The translations under genes were made by a program, and so were the position numbers. The notes under the pieces were generated by a model that searched no databases, was not told the DNA's origin, and saw only the letters and a program-made list of their open reading frames with translations. Source: Clostridia bacterium (GTDB lineage: Bacteria; Bacillota_A; Clostridia; Oscillospirales; CAG-272). From it: a stretch of DNA of 29,156 nucleotides. Below are positions 24,147-29,156 of the stretch, piece after piece. The stretch covers positions 1-29,156 of the forward strand of contig JAFTLD010000064.1 in the NCBI GenBank assembly GCA_017452945.1. The letters run 5' to 3'. Position 1 is the stretch's first letter. Every line of letters begins with the position of its first letter.

Positions 24147-25115
24147 TCAGAACACGCTCTCGATCACTTTGGAGGCAAAAGCAGGGGAATAACGCCACCG
24201 ACTGATGTGATGTGTCTGCTCGGTGTCAACAAAATACCGTAGGCCGGAATGCGCGGCTTCACCGCGGTATGCATCGATCAGTACCAGTTTGATCTTCATG
24301 CGCTCGGGCTGAATGCTCTTTATGTAAACGCCCGTGTAACGCCCGATGCATGCCTGCAGACGTGCAATCGCATCGCCGTCAGCATCGGGGCGCAGCTCGG
24401 CAAGCCCGGCCAGATTTGGGGCAAGCTCTACGAATACACCGTAACGCTCCACACTGCGGATGATGCCTGCGGCCGTTTGTCCGGCAGAGAACATGGCGGC
24501 ATTTTGCTCCCATGTGCCAAGCAGCTCGCGTAAGGAGAGTGTAATCCTGCCCGATTCCGGGTCAATGGAGCGCACGACGCAATGCAGCATCATACCGGGG
24601 GTGAGCCGATCCGAAGGGTGCGCGATGCGGGAAACCGAAATCCCGTCCAACGGCAGCAGCGCGCAAATGCCGCAGCCCACGTCGGCAAACGCGCCAAAGC
24701 GCTCCAGGTGCGTCACGCGCACGGGGATGATATCTCCGGGAATCAGATTCCCCAAGGATTGCAGTGCGCATCTGCGTTGTGCATTTTTACGAGATAGGAG
24801 AGCTAAGGGGGCACCACTTCGCGTATACGTGATCTCATTCACCGTAAAGCAAACCGGCTTGCCGACACGGGAGATAATGGCGATATCCTTGACACATTCC
24901 CCGTCAGCGGAGAATACCGCTTCTTCCTTGGGTATGATACCGTGCATACAGCCAAGCTCAACGTGCAGATTCATGTCGCGGTCACAGAGTACGGCGTTGG
25001 CTTCTAAAATGGTGCCGCTCTCGGCAGCCTTTTCTATTGCGGAGAACGAGGTCAGTGTATCACGGTTCTGCGCCGTAGAGATGCGGCAGCCTTCGGGTAA
25101 ATACTGATTTTGCAT
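24147..25115 (-). CDS. S1 RNA-binding domain protein (ribosomal protein S1-like)
   Basis: 322 residues with three S1-like OB folds: a degenerate one (about 35-110), a clear one (about 122-197; GDIIPVRVTHLERFGAFADVG, later GRITLSLREL) and another (about 210-280; AGIIRSVERYGVFVEL). S1 domains bind single-stranded RNA; relatives include ribosomal protein S1 and shorter S1-like proteins of Firmicutes. Too short for classic S1 (four to six domains), so a translation or RNA-handling accessory role is likelier. I use the start at 25115, with AAAGGAAG upstream on the - strand; the longer reading from 25226 adds 37 residues with no ribosome binding site. Transcribed towards cls. Confidence 0.85.
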   Translation of the reverse strand: MQNQYLPEGCRISTAQNRDTLTSFSAIEKAAESGTILEANAVLCDRDMNLHVELGCMHGIIPKEEAVFSADGECVKDIAIISRVGKPVCFTVNEITYTRSGAPLALLSRKNAQRRCALQSLGNLIPGDIIPVRVTHLERFGAFADVGCGICALLPLDGISVSRIAHPSDRLTPGMMLHCVVRSIDPESGRITLSLRELLGTWEQNAAMFSAGQTAAGIIRSVERYGVFVELAPNLAGLAELRPDADGDAIARLQACIGRYTGVYIKSIQPERMKIKLVLIDAYRGEAAHSGLRYFVDTEQTHHISRWRYSPAFASKVIESVF

Positions 25116-25303
25116 GCTTGTGCTTCCTTTCGTTTTGATCGTTGTTTTCACTATATGCAATAAGGGGGTGCAACATGTCAGAAGCGGCATAAAAAACCCG
25201 GATGGCAAAAAAACGGATGAGGCCAAAAAACGCCAAAAAAACGAGAAAACGAGAGCATACTGGTAGCTAAATTAAAATTTTCAAACTTTTTTTCAAAAAG
25301 GTA

Positions 25304-25332
25304 TTGACAAGTGCAAAAGGGCATGATATAAT
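25304..25332 (+). promoter_or_regulatory. Sigma-A promoter of rplM-rpsI
   Basis: TTGACA (25304-25309), 17-base spacer, TATAAT (25327-25332), full consensus, about 47 bases before rplM. Confidence 0.93.
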
Positions 25333-25378
25333 ATGCCGGTAATGAAAACTATCACTATGTTTTGAAAGGAAAATTAAC

Positions 25379-25807
25379 ATGTCCACATTCATGCAGAAGA
25401 AAGAAGCTGTAGTTCGTAAGTGGTATGTTCTCGATGCAGCAGGCAAGCCTCTCGGCAAGACCGCTGTTGCAGCTGCAGACCTGCTCCGCGGCAAGAACGA
25501 CCCTACCTACACCCCCCACGTTGACTGCGGTAACTTCGTTGTTATCATTAACGCAGATAAGGCAGTTCTGACCGGCAAGAAGCTGGAGCAGAAGTACCAC
25601 TACCACCACTCCGGTTACATCGGCGGTATGAAGTCCATCCAGTACAAGGAACTGATGGCTAAGCGCCCCGAGATGGCTATGGAGCTGGCAGTTAAGGGTA
25701 TGCTCCCCCACAACACACTCGGCCGCACCGCATTTACCAGACTGAAGGTTTATGCAGGTGAAGCTCACAAGCATCAGGCTCAGCAGCCCGAAGCTTACGA
25801 GTTTTAA
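25379..25807 (+). CDS. rplM: 50S ribosomal protein L13
   Basis: 142 residues, the normal L13 length. Recognised by KWYVLDAAGKPLGK, YTPHVDCGNFVVIINADK, KKLEQKYHYHHSGYIGG and KGMLPHNTLGR. L13 is an early-assembly protein of the large subunit that binds 23S rRNA. AAAGGA lies about 9 bases before ATG. Followed after 25 bases by rpsI, the standard bacterial pair. Confidence 0.98.
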   Translation: MSTFMQKKEAVVRKWYVLDAAGKPLGKTAVAAADLLRGKNDPTYTPHVDCGNFVVIINADKAVLTGKKLEQKYHYHHSGYIGGMKSIQYKELMAKRPEMAMELAVKGMLPHNTLGRTAFTRLKVYAGEAHKHQAQQPEAYEF

Positions 25808-25832
25808 TCGAGAGAAAGGAAGGAGATAACCA

Positions 25833-26234
25833 ATGTATACCAGTGCAAAGCCCTATTTCTACGGAACCGGCAGAAGAAAGAAGTCCATCGCTCGCGTAAG
25901 ACTGTATCCCGGTACCGGTGTTATCACCATCAATGGTCGTGACATTGACGATTACTTCGGTCTTGAGACCCTGAAGCTGATCGTAAACCAGCCCTTCGGC
26001 ACCACCGAGACCATGGGCAAGTTCGATATCGTTGCTACCGTTAACGGCGGCGGCATTTCCGGTCAGGCAGGCGCAATCCGTCACGGTGTTGCTCGCGCTC
26101 TTCTGAACGTTGACGCAAACTACAGACCCGCTCTCAAGGCAGCAGGTTTCCTGACAAGAGACCCTCGTATGAAGGAAAGAAAGAAGTACGGTCTGAAGGC
26201 TGCACGTCGTGCACCCCAGTTCTCGAAGAGATAA
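25833..26234 (+). CDS. rpsI: 30S ribosomal protein S9
   Basis: 133 residues, normal for S9. Recognised by [41 protein letters not shown] and the conserved C-terminus RRAPQFSKR, whose last Arg reaches the P-site tRNA. AAGGAAGGAG lies before the ATG. Second gene of the rplM-rpsI operon. The last 18 bases of the gene recur twice downstream (see the repeat at 26217-26475). Confidence 0.98.
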   Translation: MYTSAKPYFYGTGRRKKSIARVRLYPGTGVITINGRDIDDYFGLETLKLIVNQPFGTTETMGKFDIVATVNGGGISGQAGAIRHGVARALLNVDANYRPALKAAGFLTRDPRMKERKKYGLKAARRAPQFSKR

Positions 26235-26259
26235 AAACAAAAGCCAATATATGGTTGTT

Positions 26260-26292
26260 CAAAAGCCTCGGTTATCCGGGGCTTTTGTTTTT
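26260..26292 (+). terminator. Intrinsic terminator of rplM-rpsI
   Basis: CAAAAGCCTCGG (26260-26271) pairs with CCGGGGCTTTTG (26276-26287; one G-T pair), TTAT loop, followed by five T. Confidence 0.9.
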
Positions 26293-26311
26293 ACCCCGTC
26301 TCGAACCGGGG

Positions 26312-26334
26312 AAGGCAAAGCACTGCTTTGCCTT
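26312..26334. other. Perfect hairpin between the two terminators
   Basis: AAGGCAAAG (26312-26320) and CTTTGCCTT (26326-26334) with a CACTG loop. No T run follows, so it is probably not a terminator on its own. Confidence 0.5.
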
Positions 26335-26342
26335 ATCGGGCT

Positions 26343-26370
26343 AAAAATATGCCACCGGCATATTTTTTTA
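26343..26370. terminator. Second, AT-rich terminator-like hairpin
   Basis: AAAAATATGCC (26343-26353) pairs with GGCATATTTTT (26357-26367), 3-base loop, then more T. It could back up the first terminator or belong to the inserted sequence that carries the second rpsI end. Confidence 0.65.
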
Positions 26371-26479
26371 ACGCCCTCACAGTTCTCCAAGAGATAATTT
26401 CGACCAAAGGTCGAAACTTGCAAAAAGGTTTTGCATCTGCAGAGCCTTTTTTTGTTATCTCTTGGATGAACTGAGGTGC

Positions 26480-26633
26480 AATGAAATTCGCTTTTGGCGA
26501 GTAAAATATGGCCTTGCCATGTGAAATAGCTGTGCTGTGAAATATTTGTTTTGCCAATATGAAAAAGGCGAATTTCATTTCACATCGACCGAAGGGAGAT
26601 ATTTCACATTCGGTATCAGCCGAATATTTCACT
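26480..26633. repeat. GTGAAATA/ATTTCAC hairpin repeat block
   Basis: AATGAAATTCGC (26480-26491) has an exact inverted copy at 26568-26579; inside is ATGGC-CTT-GCCAT (26508-26520). GTGAAATA and its reverse ATTTCAC recur several times, and ATTCGG-TATCAG-CCGAAT (26608-26625) is a further hairpin. I recall similar TGAAATTCGC...GCGAATTTCA blocks in Ruminococcaceae genomes, not verified. No gene is seen in 26235-26720. Confidence 0.65.
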
Positions 26634-26649
26634 TTTCTCCACCGTCCTA

Positions 26650-26678
26650 TTTACTTTACCCCGTTTTTATGGCATAAT
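26650..26678 (+). promoter_or_regulatory. Probable promoter of the 171-residue lipoprotein gene
   Basis: TTTACT (26650-26655), 17-base spacer, CATAAT (26673-26678), 42 bases before the start codon. Weaker than the other promoters of the window. Confidence 0.55.
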
Positions 26679-26720
26679 CTAACTAATCGATAAACATGTA
26701 TCTGAGAAGGAGGTCATTAA

Positions 26721-27236
26721 ATGAAAAAGTTAATAGCATTTGCTCTGACATTTATTCTCTTGGTATTGTTAATGGGATGTCAAGAAAACCCATCTCAAAA
26801 CACGGAAACATCTTCTGATGCTACAAACAAAATACCGAATGTGATGCAGGCGTGGTCTGGCGAATTCTCGGAAGAAGAACTTAAATCCACAATAAATGAA
26901 TATCAAAAAAGTTATACCAATATTGTTTTGGAAGAAGGCAGTGCATCGAGCGTTTCTTTTGAAACAGATTTTGATGCCTCCTCGTGTTCGGTTATTCGTT
27001 TGTCCCGAACCGATGCTACGGACATTGAGATTGAATTGAACGGCTATATTGATTTGTTTGTTGAAACCAATTGCGATGGCAGAACAGTAACGATACCAAT
27101 CGATTGGTGGTACGCGAGAGAGGATAGCTGGATAAATGATTATCTGGTTTGGTCGTATCTTGTTCGTGTAAAAGATGTCAACGGCAATAGTCACTACTAT
27201 TATTTCAGAGTTGATTATTCTGCCTATGCACAATAA
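26721..27236 (+). CDS. Lipoprotein of unknown function
   Basis: 171 residues, not recognised. The lipoprotein signal ends LLMGC (Cys20), followed by a Ser/Thr/Asn-rich linker. The mature domain has an acidic first half (WSGEFSEEELKSTINEYQ) and an aromatic second half (TIPIDWWYARED, NSHYYYFRVDY), mostly beta-like in pattern. AGAAGGAGG precedes the start. The base composition is visibly more AT-rich than the rest of the window (many AAA, ATA, TTT codons, and codons such as TTA and AGA), and the gene sits just after the duplicated rpsI ends, so it may have been acquired by transfer. The next lipoprotein gene follows after 75 bases. Confidence 0.8.
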   Translation: MKKLIAFALTFILLVLLMGCQENPSQNTETSSDATNKIPNVMQAWSGEFSEEELKSTINEYQKSYTNIVLEEGSASSVSFETDFDASSCSVIRLSRTDATDIEIELNGYIDLFVETNCDGRTVTIPIDWWYAREDSWINDYLVWSYLVRVKDVNGNSHYYYFRVDYSAYAQ

Positions 27237-27311
27237 GAGTTTATCCAATACCATTGCCGTATATGATATAAATAACGAATCCCCGAACCTGATGAAATGG
27301 AGGGAAGGCTT

Positions 27312-28943
27312 ATGAAAAAATTGCTGTTATGGATTTTGCTTTTCGCGCTCATTTGCTCTTTTGCCAGCTGTGCCAACGAGCTGCGTGAGCAAGAAGAGAC
27401 GGATGAGAGCACCGCAGAGCAGCTGCTTGGCACGGAGCAGCAAACACAAATCGAAACCGAAATTGAAACCGAAAGCAGCGGTGATAGCTCCGCGCAAGCT
27501 TGGCACACGGAATGCCAATTCTGCGGAGGTCTTGAAGGTGAAAATCGTTGGTTTATCGCAAGGGTGATCGATTCGTACAGCGTCGTACCTGTTGGAACAG
27601 ATTGCTTTGAGGATGCCGAGGCAGGTGGCGCATGGATAGATCTGAGCTACAGTGGGGAAAACCTGATTGAAAGCCAAGGTATCATGGCAGGGAACGTTGT
27701 GCGTGTGACCTACGACGGATACGTTATGGAAACCTATCCCGTGCGGATCGTGCCGACGTCCATTGAAATCGCCCGGGATGCCGAAACGGTACAAGATGGC
27801 TTGCATTTGGGAACATATTATCTGCCGTACAAATCCGATCTTGCCGCGATTACCTTTTATGAAAACGGAACGTGCAGTGTTTACTTTTCGGCACAAAGAA
27901 AAGAGTCGTATACCCCAAATTATTGGATAGAGGACGGTAAGGTGTATCTGGATATTGAAACTGCCTCCAGTGTACACGTCTTTACCATCTTGGAAAACGC
28001 CTTGGTGCTGGATCCCGAGCTGACCACGGCTAATCTGTGGGATACCATGTTGTACTACAGAGGCCCTGTCGCATATTTTCTCCCCGATGCCTCGGAGCAG
28101 GATATGCTGGCTACCGTTGTTATGGCGGACAAGGGGCTGCAGAGCATTCCCGAGATTGAAAGAATATACGGAAAATACTCGTACGAGCATTCGACCAATC
28201 AGATCCATCAAGTATATGCCTTCAAGATTGACAAAGCTGCGACACAGAGTGCTTGGAGTGACCGCATCATCGGTACAGACCTGACCTTTACCTACGCGGA
28301 CGGCAGAGAAATGCTTGTTTATACGCAAGGAATGCCCTTGACGCTGAACGAAGCGTACGACAAGGGATATCTCACCCTTGCACAGCTTGAGGAGCTGAAC
28401 GAGGGGCATAACGATTGCAGCGTTGCGCACAGCTTTGACCAAGGCATCGTAACGGAAGAAGGTGAAGGGGAGATCATTCTGTATACCTGCAAGGCTTGCG
28501 GGATAACCGAAACCGTACCGCTGCCTGATGATTTTTCTTTCACGCTGACATATAAATTTGACCTCTCTTACGATTCGACAACGGGGTATTTGGAAAACGG
28601 CTATAATTATGATGAGGACAAAAAGTGCGAAACAACGCTGATCTTAGATCATGACGAGCTGATGGATATATACAGGATTCTTTACAATGGAAATCTGCTT
28701 GATATCAAAGGGGATTTCCTTGCAACCGATCAATGGGTGCAGCCTTCTTACAGGATAGAGATTTCCTATACCGTAAATGGAGAAACAACCGCTTTTGTTA
28801 TTGAAGGAGCGTCGCACACAACCTACAGCGAATGGCATACCCGGCCGGAATTTTGCTACGCATACGAAAAGGTGGTCAACGAGTTTATCATCGGCAGCGA
28901 GGAATATGGGGCAATGCCGCCCAATCAGAATATGTATTCGTGA
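27312..28943 (+). CDS. Lipoprotein with DUF3221-like segment, unknown function
   Basis: 543 residues. The lipoprotein signal ends SFASC (Cys20), then a Glu/Thr/Gln-rich linker (about 21-60). A segment at about 75-150 (FIARVIDSYSVVPV ... GNVVRVTYDGYVMETYPVRI) resembles the small OB-like DUF3221 domain of clostridial lipoproteins. Next comes a region with LHLGTYYLPYKSDLAAITFYENGTCSV (quoted in part: ITFYENGTCSV), and near 380-405 HSFDQGIVTEEGEGEIILYTC followed by KACGITETVPLP, like the AHSYDxG...YTCxxCGxT segments found in surface proteins. A Cys pair CQFCG sits at about 71-75. I start at ATG 27312, with GGAGGGAAGG upstream, and not at 27297. Role unknown. Confidence 0.8.
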   Translation: MKKLLLWILLFALICSFASCANELREQEETDESTAEQLLGTEQQTQIETEIETESSGDSSAQAWHTECQFCGGLEGENRWFIARVIDSYSVVPVGTDCFEDAEAGGAWIDLSYSGENLIESQGIMAGNVVRVTYDGYVMETYPVRIVPTSIEIARDAETVQDGLHLGTYYLPYKSDLAAITFYENGTCSVYFSAQRKESYTPNYWIEDGKVYLDIETASSVHVFTILENALVLDPELTTANLWDTMLYYRGPVAYFLPDASEQDMLATVVMADKGLQSIPEIERIYGKYSYEHSTNQIHQVYAFKIDKAATQSAWSDRIIGTDLTFTYADGREMLVYTQGMPLTLNEAYDKGYLTLAQLEELNEGHNDCSVAHSFDQGIVTEEGEGEIILYTCKACGITETVPLPDDFSFTLTYKFDLSYDSTTGYLENGYNYDEDKKCETTLILDHDELMDIYRILYNGNLLDIKGDFLATDQWVQPSYRIEISYTVNGETTAFVIEGASHTTYSEWHTRPEFCYAYEKVVNEFIIGSEEYGAMPPNQNMYS

Positions 28944-28959
28944 CAGCGTAGATCCTGTG

Positions 28960-28990
28960 ACAAAAAGCTCTGCTAAGCAGGGCTTTTTGT
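28960..28990 (+). terminator. Intrinsic terminator after the 543-residue lipoprotein gene
   Basis: ACAAAAAGCTCTGC (28960-28973) pairs with GCAGGGCTTTTTGT (28977-28990; one G-T pair), TAA loop, then GTTTT. Confidence 0.9.
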
Positions 28991-29040
28991 GTTTTAAACT
29001 CGCATGTATAATCGCAAAGGATTACAGGAAACGCATCCCG

Positions 29041-29115
29041 AGTGTCATCCTGAGCGAAGGAGAGGTTGAGAAGCAACCGAACAGAGTCGAAGTTTGGCGT
29101 GTCGAGGATGCAATG
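29041..29115. repeat. Fragment of TCATCCTGAGCGAAGG-type repeat at the window edge
   Basis: AGTGTCATCCTGAGCGAAGG opens the segment and GTCGAGGATGCAATGTCAT closes it as an imperfect inverted copy. It is related to the element at 10253-10481 (TGTCATCC...GGATGACA). No gene is seen from 28944 to the end. Confidence 0.5.
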
Positions 29116-29156
29116 TCATTAAGTTAAGAAAGTAACCAAGTTCAGAAATGGACTTG

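Larger units (their letters stand above)
26217..26475. repeat. Three copies of the rpsI 3' end (possible attachment-site scar)
   Basis: CAGTTCTCGAAGAGATAA, the last 18 bases of rpsI (26217-26234), recurs as CAGTTCTCCAAGAGATAA at 26380-26397 (17 of 18 the same, also ending in QFSKR-stop) and in inverted form at 26455-26475 (CTCAGTTCATCCAAGAGATA-type). The second and third copies pair to close a structure that holds two perfect hairpins, TTTCGACC/GGTCGAAA (26398-26416) and GCAAAA/TTTTGC (26420-26434). Gene 3' ends are common integration sites for mobile elements; no integrase gene is seen here. Confidence 0.6.

Overview
The window looks like a chromosomal segment of a Gram-positive, clostridial bacterium, probably from the Oscillospiraceae/Ruminococcaceae side of the Clostridia. 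This rests on near-perfect sigma-A promoters (TTGACA-17-TATAAT), strong AAGGAGG ribosome binding sites, intrinsic terminators after most units, lipoproteins with Gram-positive lipoboxes, a GC content near 50 %, and GTAGGGGCGACGTCC-type and TCATCCTGAGCGAAG-type intergenic repeats. I recall these repeats from that group but could not check them. Nearly all genes run on the + strand; only rpsF at the left edge and an S1-domain protein run on the - strand.

Layout. (1) 1-1640: start of rpsF (-) with promoter and leader, divergent from a membrane-anchored ComEC-type metallo-beta-lactamase-fold protein, then a CAU-anticodon tRNA with its own promoter and a perfectly palindromic terminator. (2) 1641-2108: non-coding DNA with a branched fold and repeats. 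(3) 2109-7431: nucleotide excision repair operon uvrB - small membrane protein - uvrA; uvrB carries an apparent 1-base deletion near its start. (4) 7771-9974: ECF sigma factor and a probable membrane anti-sigma factor. (5) 10656-16780: six-gene cell-envelope operon made of a transglutaminase-like lipoprotein, DltA-like adenylating enzyme, carrier protein, MBOAT acyltransferase, DltD/SGNH-like protein with Cys in the nucleophile position, and a small lipoprotein. (6) 17004-24035: rsmE, a CdaR/PucR-type regulator, an S41 protease with greA, a FWYHNKW-type membrane protein, and a cardiolipin synthase. (7) 24147-26234: S1-domain protein (-), then rplM-rpsI. (8) 26235-29156: non-coding DNA carrying two extra copies of the rpsI 3' end, two lipoprotein genes of unknown function, and a repeat fragment at the edge.

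How it fits together. Most genes are housekeeping (translation, repair, transcription, lipid synthesis). The most distinctive functional unit is the dlt-like operon: an amino acid would be activated and loaded on the carrier, passed over the membrane by the MBOAT protein, and placed on an outside polymer with help of the SGNH-like protein and two lipoproteins. The more unusual structural signals are the duplicated rpsI ends (possible integration scar), a roughly 314-bp element with 26-bp terminal inverted repeats, a recurring three-part intergenic repeat, and a nested three-stem fold after the tRNA.
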